Shown here: piece by piece, positions 23,640 to 34,251 of the stretch
How positions within the stretch are numbered: the stretch's first letter is position 1
How the letters are laid out: each line of letters opens with the position of its first letter
DNA from: Chrysogorgia sp. JL179-B06
Taxonomy: Eukaryota > Cnidaria > Anthozoa > Scleralcyonacea > Chrysogorgiidae
NCBI GenBank assembly: GCA_035772405.1
Contig: JAYKKM010000376.1
Span: forward strand, 481,001-545,000
Reading direction: 5' to 3'
Length of the DNA: 64,000 bases
Made by a program: the position numbers and the translations under genes
Notes under the pieces: model-generated
What the model was told of the DNA's origin: nothing
The model's input: only the letters and a program-made list of their open reading frames with translations
The model's database searches: none

Positions 23640-24410
23640 ACTAGGTGTACGTGGTGTTGAATAAAGCGAATTGGACTACAGGAAAAAAATACTCGGTGTT
23701 CGTAGTATAAAATGTACCCCCACATTTGCAGTCTCGAACCTGGAAGTATGAAACGTCCAGAAATCATTATTCTGAAATCAGGAAACTCCTGTTCCTGTCG
23801 GACATTGATTTTTGTATCTCCCTAATTGTTTATTCTACAAGGCTAGGTTATACGTGGTTTCAAAGGCAGCGAATTGTAATACGGCTAAGAAATACTGGGC
23901 ATTCGTAGTATATCGTAGTATAAAATGTACGTCTATATTTGAAGTCTCGAACTTGGATGAACGAAACGTGTAGAAATCATTATGAAATCCGAATACTCCT
24001 GTTCCTGTCGGACATTGATTTTTGTATCTCGCTAATTGATAATTGTACAAGGCTAGGTTATACGTGGTTTCAAAGGCAGCGAATTGTAATACGGCTAAGA
24101 AATACTTGGCATTCGTAGTATATCGTAGTATAAAATGTAGGTCTATATTTGCAGTCTCGAAGTTGGAATTACGAAACGTCCAGAAATCATTATTTTGAAA
24201 TCCGAATACTCCTGTTCCTGTCGGACAAACATTGATATATTATGAAACGTCCAGAAATCATTATTCTGAAATCAGAAAACTCCTGTTCCTGCCAGACATT
24301 GATTTTTGTGTCTCAATAATTGGTTATTGTAAAAGGTTTGGTGTTAAGTGGTGTTAAATCCAGCGAATTGGACTACATGGAAAAATGACTCGGTGTTTTT
24401 CGGGGCCGGA
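23640..24410 (+). repeat. ~200-bp satellite, block 1
   Basis: Tandem units carrying, in order, GCGAATTGGACTACAGG, GTAGTATAAAATGTACGTCT, GCAGTCTCGAACTTGGAAGT, CCAGAAATCATTATTCTGAA and CGGACATTGATTTTTGTATC. About four units here, with internal duplications and deletions. It continues at 26590-28170 and 28690-29015. Confidence 0.9.
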
Positions 24411-24414
24411 TTTA

Positions 24415-26470
24415 AAGATGTGGAGACCCTGGGCAGCCTTTAGTAGTGGAGGCCCCCCTCAATCTTAGAATACTAAAATGATGACAAAACATATTTACAG
24501 TCACCCATAAAGTATATTTTTCAAGTACAAATAATCTGAATAAAAATGTACATGTATAAACATCATGATAAATCTACATAAGAATCTGGTTCCTACTTCC
24601 TATGTTTCAAGTGTAAAGAATCTGAATAAGCTAACAGTAGATCTATAAACTGGAAATACATCATGATCAATCTATAAGATTATAAGAGTCTGGGAAGTTC
24701 CTATATGTTTCAATCATAACGAATTTGAATAAGGAAGCAGAACATCATGATGAAACTATAAGAATCTACGGTGAGGTTTTCAAGTATGAAGAATCTGAAT
24801 AGTCTAGTGAAAAAGCAAGCAGATCAATCATGATCAATCATAAGTACGGTAACTACTAATTAATACCGATATTTACAGACCACCGATGAAACCACCAGGC
24901 ACTTTACGAGACTTGGCCCTTGAAAAGTCTTGGATCAATTTGTTGAAGTCAATCTCTCTGAGAATGTCACATTCAATGCTCATCAAGGCCAGGTGACTGA
25001 GCCTACCATGACACATCGTAGTACGTAGTATGTTCTTGATGAACTTCAATTTACTGAATGAAAGTTCTCCAGAACAGTTTGTCTTCTTGTGATCGTCCAT
25101 AATCCAATGGATTGAGGCGCACATTTCGTCGACGATTGCGTGTCTGCACATAATCATCAGTCCCATAATCTCCTTTCCCTTCTCCCCATAAACATGAAAG
25201 CAATCTCGTTTTTCCCGTGAAAAACATTTCAAGGACTTCAGCATTGCTACTGCAGCTGAGTTAAGATCAAATTTAGAAACCCTCTTTGGCACAGATGCAC
25301 GACAGATTCCACAGTCTTCAGTGAGTCTGTAAGAGTTTCATAACGATGTGTGGAAACTGTGAAGAACACATAAATTGCCTCGAGGAAGTCAAAAAATACC
25401 ACAGCTGCTTGACAACATTATTCAGCTGCTGCTTGTCCAACAAGGTTAAGTGAATGTCCAGCACAGGGTATCCAAACTGCATGATGGTTTTCAGCTGCCA
25501 CTTTAGCTTGAATAGCATTGTATCTCCCACTCATTGCTGAGGCGTTGTCATATGACTGCCCACGACAATTGTCAATGTCATGGTCTGCAAGGAATTTCGT
25601 CAATCCTTCAAACATTTCTTGAGCCTTGATTTCGCAAGAATGTATCTGAAGATCAGAGTTAGTTGATCAATATGACCTTCATGAGGCGTGGAATCAAGAG
25701 AAACTGAATAGTATTTGGACAGTTTTATGCGCGAAATTATTTCATTCAGAACTTGATTGCCCAATTCCCAGTCTGGTGGAAGACAAATAGTTTGTATGAC
25801 CTCTGCCACGATTTCCATGATTCTGGATGTGTTGTCTGAGGAAATTATCATATTCAGCCAAAAGCTCCAGTATTCCCAAGTAATTTCCATTATGAGGAGA
25901 ACCAAATGTTTCTTTATCTCCACGAAGAGCTAGGCCTCGTTCACATGCAAATTTAAGCACATTGACCAGTCGCTTTAGAACACTGTGTCAATATTGCTCA
26001 ATTCGATCCGCTTCCAGTGGCGTAACAGGCGGGTGTCAAGTTACGGGGGGCCCCCGAGCCTTGGGACCCCCAGCAAAATGACCATAAAAAATTTGATGGT
26101 ACATTTCCAGGGAATTGAATAACGAAAAACAGAAAAGCAGTTATTTAATGGATCTAGTTAGTTATTCATGTGGTTATTATTAAAGTTAAGCATACAGTTG
26201 TACACTTGTACTTTATGCGAATGGTATGTAGAACGGGTATGGTAATGTAATATAGCTTATTCCGAAATCAACATATATGTAAGTGAAGATTGCGATTGTG
26301 TCGACAGAAATACAGCCTATTATTTAGTGGCCCAGGGAGGAGTGGCCGATTGACGGGGGGCCTCCAGAGGTTGCGTTACGCCACTGTCCGCTTCTTGTAC
26401 AAGTTCAAAGTCTACACGTCCAGCTTTATTTGCACGACTTGCTGCTGACAAAACTGCTGCAAAACTGAGT
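24415..26470 (-). pseudogene. hAT transposase (DUF4371/ZMYM-like), frameshifted and interrupted
   Basis: Minus-strand fragments in several frames follow the order of the DUF4371-containing hAT transposases often annotated as zinc finger MYM-type proteins. Near 26420: SRANKAGRVDFELVQEADR. At 25960-25742: LKFACERGLALRGDKETFG. Near 25680: KYYSVSLDSTPHEGHIDQLT. At 25615-25420: QSYDNASAMSGRYNAIQAKV and IPCAGHSLNLVGQAA. At 25290-24873 the C-terminal hAT dimerisation region ends LIQDFSRAKSRKVPGG. Several frameshifts and a hAT MITE (26015-26386) break it. The left end (GGGGCCGGATTTAAAG near 24410) looks like a hAT terminus. The right end is lost in an A-rich GAAATATGAAAAAA run at 26476-26580. It is inserted in the satellite. 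Confidence 0.8.
26015..26386. mobile_element. hAT-type MITE with 8-bp target duplication
   Basis: The termini CAGTGGCGTAAC (26015) and GTTACGCCACTG (to 26386) are inverted repeats. Both sides carry TCCGCTTC (26007-26014 and 26387-26394), the 8-base duplication made by hAT transposases. It sits inside the coding remnant of another hAT element, so it is the younger of the two. Subterminal GGGGGGCCCCC / GGGGGGCCTCC blocks are GC-rich. Confidence 0.92.
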
Positions 26471-26589
26471 ACTGAAAATATGAAAAAAAGTATGAAAATT
26501 GAAAAAAATATGAAAAAAAATATGAAATATGAAAAAAATATGAAATATGAAAAAAATATGAAATATGAAAAAAAATATGAAAACTGAGT

Positions 26590-28170
26590 ATTAGATCTGT
26601 TCCTTTCGAACATTGAATTTTGTATCTCGCTAATTGGTAATTGTACAAGATTAGGTGATACATCGTGTCACATGAAGCCAGCGAATTGGACTACATTGTA
26701 TAAATTACTATAAAATGTACGTCTATATTTATAGTCTCGAACTTGGAAGTATGAAGCGTTCAGATGTTCCTCTCGGACATTGATTTTTGTATCTCGCTAA
26801 TTGATTATTGTACAATATTAAGTGATACATGCTATCAAAGCCAGGGAAATGGACTACAGGGAAAAAATACTCGACATTCGTAGTATAAAATGTACGTCTA
26901 TAGTTACATTCTCGAACTTGGAAGTACAAAACGTCCAGAAATCATTATTCTGAAATCAGAATACTCCTGTTCCTGTAGGATATTGAATTTTGTATCTTGC
27001 TAATTGGTAAATATACAAGGTTAGGTGATACGTGGTTTCAAAGCCAACGAATTGGACTACAGCGAAAAAGTACTAGACATTCGCAAAAGGAAATGTCCGT
27101 CTATATATTGCAGTCTCGAACTTGGAAGTACGAAACGCCCATAAATCATTATTCTGAAATCCGAATACTCCTGTTCCTGTAGGTATTACTCCTGTTATAT
27201 TATGTAGTTATTACTCCTGGAATACTCCTGTTCCTGTTAGTTGGTGTGATAATCGTCCGATTTTTACCGACTTAATAAAATGTAGAAAATGTAGTATTGA
27301 TATTTTTATCTTGCTAATTGGTTGTTGTACAAAGTTAGGTGATACGTAGTGTCAATGCCAAGGAATTGGACTACAGGGAAAAAATACGCCGCATTCGTAT
27401 TATAAAATGTATATCTATATTTGCAGTCTCGAACTTGGAAGTACGAAACGCCCATAAATCAATAATTATGAAATCCGAATACTCATGTTTCTATCGGACA
27501 TTGATTTTTGTATCGTGCTAATTGATAATTTTACAAGGTTCGGTGATACGTGGTGTCAAAGCCACCGAATTGGACTATAAAATGTACGTCTATATTTCCA
27601 TTCTCGAACTTGGAAGTACAAATTAACGTCCAGAATCATTATTCTGAAATCCGAATACTCCTATTCCTCTCGGACATTGATTTTTGCATCTCACTAATTG
27701 ATTATTGTTCAAGGTTAGGTGTACGTGGCGTCAAATACAGCGAATTGAACTACAGGAAAAAAAATACGCCGCATTCGAAGTATATAATGTACGTCTATAT
27801 TTGCAGTCTCTAACTTGGAAGTATAAAACGTCCAAAAATCATTATTCTGAAATTCGAATACTCCTGTTCCTCTCGGACATTTATTTTTGTATCTCGCTCA
27901 TTGATTATTGTACAAGGTTAGGTGTACGTGATGTCAAATACTGCGAATTGAACTACAGGGAAAAATACGCCGCATTCGAAGTATATAATGTACGTCTATA
28001 TTTGCAGTCTCGAACTTGGAAGTACGAAACGACCAGAAATCATTATTCTGAAATCCGAATACTCCTGTTCCTGTCGGACATTGATTTTTGTATCTCGCTA
28101 ATCGATTATTGTAAAAGGATAGGTGATACCTGCTGTCAAATCGAGAGAATTGTACTACAGCACTGATCTC
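26590..28170 (+). repeat. ~200-bp satellite, block 2
   Basis: Seven to eight tandem units with the landmarks listed for block 1. The CGGACATTGATTTTTGTATC word recurs at roughly 27673, 27876 and 28076, giving a period of 200-203 bases. Frames of up to 153 residues cross units and are not genes. Confidence 0.92.
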
Positions 28171-28194
28171 GAAAGAAGACTGGATCGAGCAACT

Positions 28195-28460
28195 ATTGTT
28201 CAGAAAATGAAGCCGGAAGTCCGCCATTAATAAGGGACCAACTGAGGATCCTATGAGGTTTTTTGTTGGATTATGTGTTTTTTATTGTTTTTATTTTATG
28301 GTTTTTTATTGCCATCGACAAAATAAAATAATTTTACTGTAAAGAAGACCAGAACACAGTTTTCAAATTACTGGGTAAATGGATTCATGGCCTACCTACA
28401 GATTTAGTGCGACTTTGGTCCCTTAGTAATGGCCGCCGTTGGCTCTAATTATCCAGTGAC
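28195..28460. mobile_element. Inverted-repeat MITE in the satellite
   Basis: GGAAGTCCGCCATTAATAAG, then GGACCAACT near 28210-28240, pairs with GGTCCCTTAGTAATGGCCGC near 28415-28440. It interrupts the satellite between blocks 2 and 3. Confidence 0.6.
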
Positions 28461-28689
28461 AGAAGCGTAATATGAGACGTCAAATTAGGTTCAACATTTT
28501 ATGCATTTAATGTAACAAAGAAACTATATTGGTCAGACACTAAATCTATTTCGCGAGCGTCACAGTTTCATTTGCTTGCAAACTCGGAGCTTCTAATGAT
28601 CTCTCGTCAATTTACATTGTGCAAATATGCAAGCTTCAAAATCAGCTCGTCAGATACAATAGAATTCTCAATCGAGTCCTATTTTTAAG

Positions 28690-29015
28690 ATTAGTGGACT
28701 ACAGGGAAAAAATACTCGGCATTCGTAGTATAAAATGTACGTCTATATTTGCAGTCTCGAACTTGGAAGGACGAAACGCCCAGAAATCATTATTCTGACT
28801 TCGAATACTCCTCTTCTTGTACGATATTGATTTTTCTAGCTCGCTAATTGGTAATTGTACAAGGTAAGGTGATACGTGGTGTCAAATCCAGCGAATTGGA
28901 CTACAGGGGAAAACACTCGGCATTCGTAGTATGAAATGTACGTCTATCATTACATTCTCGAACTTGGAAGTACGAAACTACCAGAAATCATTATTCTGAA
29001 ATCCGAATACTCCTG
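28690..29015 (+). repeat. ~200-bp satellite, block 3
   Basis: One and a half further units, ending abruptly in the 9-bp minisatellite. Confidence 0.88.
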
Positions 29016-29690
29016 CACATGAAGCACGTCAAGCACATGAAGCACGTCAAGCACATGAAGCACGTCTAGCACTAGCCTGCAATGCAGGCTCTTGGGGGAG
29101 GGAGACGCCTTGAAATGGGAGGGGGACTGGTCAAGCACATGAAGCACGTCAAGCACATGAAGCAGGTCAAGGACATCAAGCACATGAAGCACATAAAGAA
29201 CATACAAAATACAAAATACAAAATGGTTTATTAGTCACTCCCAACTTGGGATTTTCAGAACTAATTTACAATAAAGTAAACTGATGTACAAACTAATTTA
29301 CAATGTGCTAACTCTTAAAACTATTTTACTATTTTTACAAAATACGTTCATAAAAACAATTAAGTACATTAAGAACATCATTATAAGTACATCAAGAACA
29401 TCAAGCACATCAAGCAGGTCTAGCAGCAGGTCAAGCCAAGCAGGTCAAGTACACGAAGCACGTTAAGCCCATGAAGTCACATCAAGCAGGTCAAACACAT
29501 GAAGCAGGGTGGTGAAGCACACGAAGCAGGTGAAGCACATGAAGCAGGTGAAGCACATCAAGCACATCAAGCAGGTCAAGCATATGAAGCAGGTCAAGCA
29601 GATGAAACAGGTCAAGCACATGAAGCAGGTCAAGCAATTCAAGCAGGACAAGCATATGAAGTAGGCCAAGCAGTGTAAAGTAATATGAAG
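29015..29690. repeat. 9-bp AAGCACATG/AAGCACGTC minisatellite
   Basis: Units AAGCANRTN repeat with a 9-base period at 29015-29070, 29130-29195 and 29395-29670, separated by unrelated 60- and 200-base stretches. Because 9 is a multiple of 3, one frame stays open, giving a Leu-His-Val-rich pseudo-peptide on the minus strand that I do not accept as coding. Confidence 0.9.
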
Positions 29691-29819
29691 TGGTAAAATG
29701 AAGTAGGCCAAGCATTAAAGTAAGTATATGTAATATATACAAGTAAAGTAAGTATATATTATGTAAATATACACTGGGGTACTATATGGTGGGCTTACCA
29801 TGAAGTATATACCAATTCC

Positions 29820-30017
29820 AACCCCGGAGTTTCATCCCATTCATTTTAACCCCTGCGGGCTTTTCCCCATCCCGGCACCCCCACGATCCATCCACTCACC
29901 CAAAACACCCTCGAAAGAAAAATCATGTTGTCGCATTCCCGCGCGTGTTTTTTGTCGATCGAGCGCGCGTCCAAGGCAACTGCGTGGAATACACAATAAA
30001 CAAATTTTAAATTCAAG
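29820..30017 (+). promoter_or_regulatory. Putative promoter and 5' untranslated region of the plus-strand gene
   Basis: Compared with the surrounding AT-rich DNA this 200-base stretch is GC-rich and contains many CpG (GATCGAGCGCGCGTCC near 29957), directly upstream of the ATG at 30018. The context AAGATGG is a good translation start. No TATA box is evident. The exact transcription start is unknown. Confidence 0.45.
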
Positions 30018-30184
30018 ATGGCGGGTGAGTTGTGCGAAGATGGAGCTTCTTGTCATAGTGACTTTAATGCCAGTTTAAAACAATTTATTGGGAGTTTGGA
30101 GCCAACTTTGAAAGCTGCAGGCTCCGTCGCAGCAGCAGAGGATATTTTAACTCACCTAGAAGCCACTGATGAAAACTTCCATCG
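30018..30184 (+). CDS. Exon 1 of an unidentified multi-exon gene
   Basis: The ATG at 30018 opens 55 codons plus two bases, ending at a GTATGT donor (30185). The peptide begins MAGELCEDGASCHSDFNASL and continues with FIGSLEPTLKAAGSVAAAED and ILTHLEATDENFHR. It has no signal peptide or membrane segment and a predicted helical character. The next phase-compatible exon is 11.4 kb downstream, at 41544. I chose this ATG because it follows a CpG-rich promoter-like stretch and sits in good context. I do not recognise the family. An N-terminal part of a large helical-repeat protein (for example TBC1D32/broad-minded-like) is only a guess. BLASTP or HHpred with the five joined exons would decide. Confidence 0.7.
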
Positions 30185-30832
30185 GTATGTCGTATTATAT
30201 GAAATATGAAGCTTGTTAATTTTCAATGCAAGTTTTCTTTTTAGATTATCTTGTGCGTTGTTTTCTCTTACGTTTTCTCTTACGTTTATAAATTATTGTT
30301 TGTAAACGATTGTTACCTGAATATAGCGTTTATTGCAAATGTCATTTTTTAAAGAATAAACGAACTTTATTTGAATCTTGACATTTACAGTTTCGCTACT
30401 TTCTAATATTAGAACAATTACCAGTCAAATTCCGCCTTCAAATTATTCACAAAACTATTATTTCTGTTTTTACCCAACTCAAAATCTTTTCGAAGGTCAT
30501 TGGCATAACATACCCTACATGTTCAAATTTGCAGTCTAAACAGCTAGGACCTACAGGCTACAATCAGGGAATAATTGATTGCGACACTGCAGCTTGTAAG
30601 GAATATAATCTTGGTTTCTTCTCTTTATCGGTATACATTTTATTCTACCTCCCCCTATCCCCCACCGTACAATGTTGTACCTTGGTGATAACTTCTGAGT
30701 TCTGGGAAGCAAAATTTGGTACTCAACATTGATCGGTGGGGGGTGGGGAGGGCACACTTGACGGATAAAGCGCACGCTCGCTAAAGAGCAATGAGCCTTC
30801 ACTGCTGACAGCACTGATAGTGTTCTTGGTGT

Positions 30833-32605
30833 AATGCACTTGTCATCGGAAACCCCCACTCCCCCCACCCCAGGGAAACATGGGGCATTAGATTTTTCCA
30901 GAAAAATAGGAGAATATTGCCCCATCCCTTGGGGGTCATTTGCCTGTCTAATCCCCCACCATCATGCATCCTTCCTTCACGCATGTACTAGCAGTCTCAA
31001 CAGGCATATCCATTTTGGTGCTATACCAAGGAGATAAACACAATTAACCATAAGTGCCAAGCTTTGCACACTAGCACAGCATGGTTATTGCTGCCGTAGG
31101 CAGCACACTAATCTTGACTTGGGAGTTGGGTTGCCGTGTCTCGTACCCAGTCCTTTTACCGAGCTATGTATAGCTGACCAGATCTCGATTTGTTAAATTT
31201 TGCGTTTGTGTGTCGGCATACGTCATCCATGTGCTCGAAAGTGACTCAAAGTTCTCGACAATTCCTTCACAGGAAATTCACGTTGTTTATGTCTTTATTT
31301 TGTCTTTACTTTCTCGTGGAAGTATTCATCAAGGCCATGAAAGTTTCAGTGGCCAGTCTCGAGAAAAGCAGTGCTCTTTCATGAATTTATCAGCGCTCAA
31401 CAGCACAAGCTATTGGGCTTCCAGTTACGAAGTGGAACTCGACAACCATCGACAATCACAATATCTTAGTACAAGGAGACAACATGTACTTGAATGCTTT
31501 TAACCATGATCTCATTCCTCGTCAGGGATTTCTGTCGTTGAACAACTTACCAACCGTTGTTTGTTGCCGTTGGTTAGAAGACAACTTGTCCTGTCGAATG
31601 TCGATCAGTGATAGACACAAATATATCGCCCGTTGAGGCACAAAACAATATTGATCTGCCCAACTGTATATGTAATAAACTGTACATGGAACTGTCTTCA
31701 AGAAATTATTTACCTCAACTTTGTGAAAATTCAGTGCACAATGGGAATTATTTGTGTGCCATGGATAACCATAATATTAATTTGGTATGCAATAAATACA
31801 ATATTACAAGTTCTTTGGGAAAATAAAATACAGTGGTTACAGTTGACTGTGGTGTATTCCCAAACGACAATTACAGTATAATATGGAGTCGTGGACATGT
31901 GCAATGAACTAATACATCACAAAGATCTTGAAAGTATCGCATTCTCAACAATAAAATTAATAGACGATATAAATAATGGTGCAACAATATTGTAAACATC
32001 TGTTACATACCATGATTTCTGGTATTTATTTAGTTGGCGCCTATATGTTTAGCGCTTGCTTTGTCATAACATATCACACACTTGCGATTCCACTGACGCT
32101 TTGCCACAGTAAGAAGCATGATTTATAGTGGCTGTGATTTATCAGAAATTTGTTTACCAATCACCAACTACATACTGTAGTCATAATGTATACTGTCTAT
32201 CCAGTCAAAAGCCTTGCCAATTTAATATACTCAGATAAGTGATAATGCTTTGTAATTTAAGTCTGCTGTATTTAAAATATTTAAAATAATTGATAGAAAT
32301 GTGTACATAATGCAGTAACTACAGTGGATTCATTTTTTGAAATTTTATCAAAAATTAGGCTTCCCATGACTTTCGAGGCAGCACTTCCCCTTGCGATAGT
32401 AACTTCTAGTCTATCCATATCTGCTGACAAATTTGAACCCAGGTGTACCTGAGATCCCATTATGTCCCAGCTACATCATATATGCAAAACGACAAAACTG
32501 TTCTAACCGCCCCACCCATGGGGGAGTTTGACAAGCAAATCCCCAATTATTCCTCACATATGCCCCATGTTTCCCCGGGGTGGGGGTTTCCGATGACAAG
32601 TGCAT
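30833..32605. mobile_element. Candidate DNA element with GC-rich terminal inverted repeats
   Basis: ATGCACTTGTCATCGGAAAC, then CCCCCACTCCCC, starting at 30835, is complementary to the block ending near 32607. The similarity extends through a CCCCATG... segment on each side (to about 30890 and from about 32555). Between them are 1.7 kb without a transposase. Target duplication not identified. Confidence 0.55.
31085..31215 (+). repeat. Direct repeat, copy 1 of 2
   Basis: CACACTAATCTTGACTTGGG, then TGTCTCGTACCCAG and ATCTCGATTTGT, recur in order at 33465-33560. Confidence 0.55.
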
Positions 32606-32854
32606 AAAGCTAATCTATTTTAACAAAGCTTTATGTTTATGTACAGTAGTCAAGCTACATCCCAGATACTGATAGGAATCAAACCTGTTTGACTAGCAAA
32701 TTTCCAACTCAATAATCAAATACCATTATAGTACGCCAACTCCTCCAATATATGCATGAAAAATCATATCCTAAAAATCATTGCTGCAAATGTTTAGCAA
32801 TGTTCCAGTCTTGAAAGCATGGAACACTTACATTAACGTTGTAACAAGGCAATA

Positions 32855-32995
32855 CATGGACAATCGTCAAGCTCAAATCCTAAGAAAATATTTCCCAGAC
32901 AGACGAACCTGCAACCTTCTGGTTGCGTAAGTGAGACCAACTGAGCATTGAGCTACCAGGACTCATATGGAGAACAAAGGTCCCAATGATCTGCC
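32855..32995 (-). mobile_element. tRNA-derived SINE, copy 2
   Basis: The minus strand reads GGTAGCTCAATGCTCAG (A-box-like), then CAGAAGGTTGCAGGTTCG (B-box-like), then a body ending in GGACAATCGTCAAGC complement. A and B boxes 45 bases apart are the internal RNA polymerase III promoter of a tRNA. The body is shared with 23455-23625 and 49060-49215. Confidence 0.65.
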
Positions 32996-33898
32996 TATAT
33001 GCACATGAATAGGTATAAAAGCATAGTGTACAAATTGGGCAGACTGATGGGAAAGTTTGCTTTTTATCCACCAAATCATTCTCAACAACCTTATCGCTTG
33101 CAATGTCATCGAGAGCTAGGAGTCGGCTATAGCATGTGTGTTGCTTAGTGACAAAACTAGATTTATTTACTAGTAGAAATTGGCAGAATCTATGAGTATT
33201 GCAACTCTTATGCATAACATGGACCTAAATATATGCATCTAATATATATAGACCATCGATACCTGTTTAAAATGGCAGTTTAAAAGACAATTTATCAATT
33301 CTACTAAAGAACGTTTATATGAAAGAGCACATCAAGTATGCCTGTAAATTGACTTATATATATATATGCATGTTTAGTATTCTATTTTTTTATTATTTTT
33401 TTGTTCGTTATATTGTTGTACATTAGTATATTTAATTTAATTTAATGTTATTATTTCTTATTATTGCTACACTAATCGTGACTTGGGTTCCTGTGTCTTG
33501 TACCCAGACTTCTTCGTGGAACTACATGTATAGTCAACGAAATCTCGATTTGTGTAAACATGGTGTAAATTGCCCTCTGTCGAGATGTCGAGATATTTGT
33601 TCATCACGTGTATTTTCATCACGTGTAAGTTTCATCACGTGTATTAAAGTTCCTGTAAATTGCTTTGGCAATTATCTTGGTATATACATTTCAACAAGCA
33701 CTTTGGCAGTTGTAAAGGATTGCTGTCACACCTGAAATCACTTTGTAAATGCATGCACTCTAAGCTATTCAAAGGCAATGGCGAAAGTAGATTATGTTTA
33801 GTTTGATAGTTTTGACAGTTGGTAATTATTATATGGATTAAGAAATACCCAATTTGTGCAGCCAAGTCATGACTTTTCCGAGAAATGTACATGGTGGG
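32996..33898. other. Intron 1 sequence with direct repeat copy 2
   Basis: Contains the second copy of the 31085-31215 repeat (33465-33580) and three ATCACGTGT words at 33604-33645. Nothing else supported. Confidence 0.4.
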
Positions 33899-34132
33899 TG
33901 TCGGGAATTGCCTCACTCGAGTACGTTTCACGACACTCACAAGGTTTGATTTCGATTTAACTTTATAGAAATAAGGTTTTAATACTCGCACTTACAAAAC
34001 TCGCTCACACTCACTCATTATAATATGACAACAAGAAAAACATGTCATCCACGCCCCCTTTTCCCGCTCCTCTCATTGGCTGAATCTGCACTCCTTGTTT
34101 TTGATCACTTCCTGCCTTTGCTATTTCCGACA
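33899..34132 (-). repeat. BEL/Pao 3' LTR
   Basis: TGTCGGGAATTGCC at one edge and TATTTCCGACA at the other. Almost identical to 39993-40226. The short inverted TGTCGG / CCGACA at its two ends is typical of LTR edges. Confidence 0.96.
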
Positions 34133-34142
34133 CTCTCCCCCC
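34133..34142 (-). other. Polypurine tract of the BEL/Pao element
   Basis: On the minus strand GGGGGGAGAG directly abuts the 3' LTR, where plus-strand DNA synthesis is primed in LTR elements. Confidence 0.7.
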
Positions 34143-34251
34143 ATCTATTTCCTACGGAGATAGATGCTACCTTACAACTGGAGATCGACTTACTAACATC
34201 GTTAAGGACTTAAGTTCAATTTCAACTGTTTAAAATGTTAAATGTACAAGT

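Noticed and set aside
27705..28166. 153-residue plus-strand frame
   Set aside because: Crosses two and a half satellite units and repeats with them. No conserved domain, and neighbouring units carry stops.
28950..29742. Leu/His/Val- and Leu/Cys-rich minus-strand frames
   Set aside because: Produced by the 9-base minisatellite, whose period is a multiple of three.
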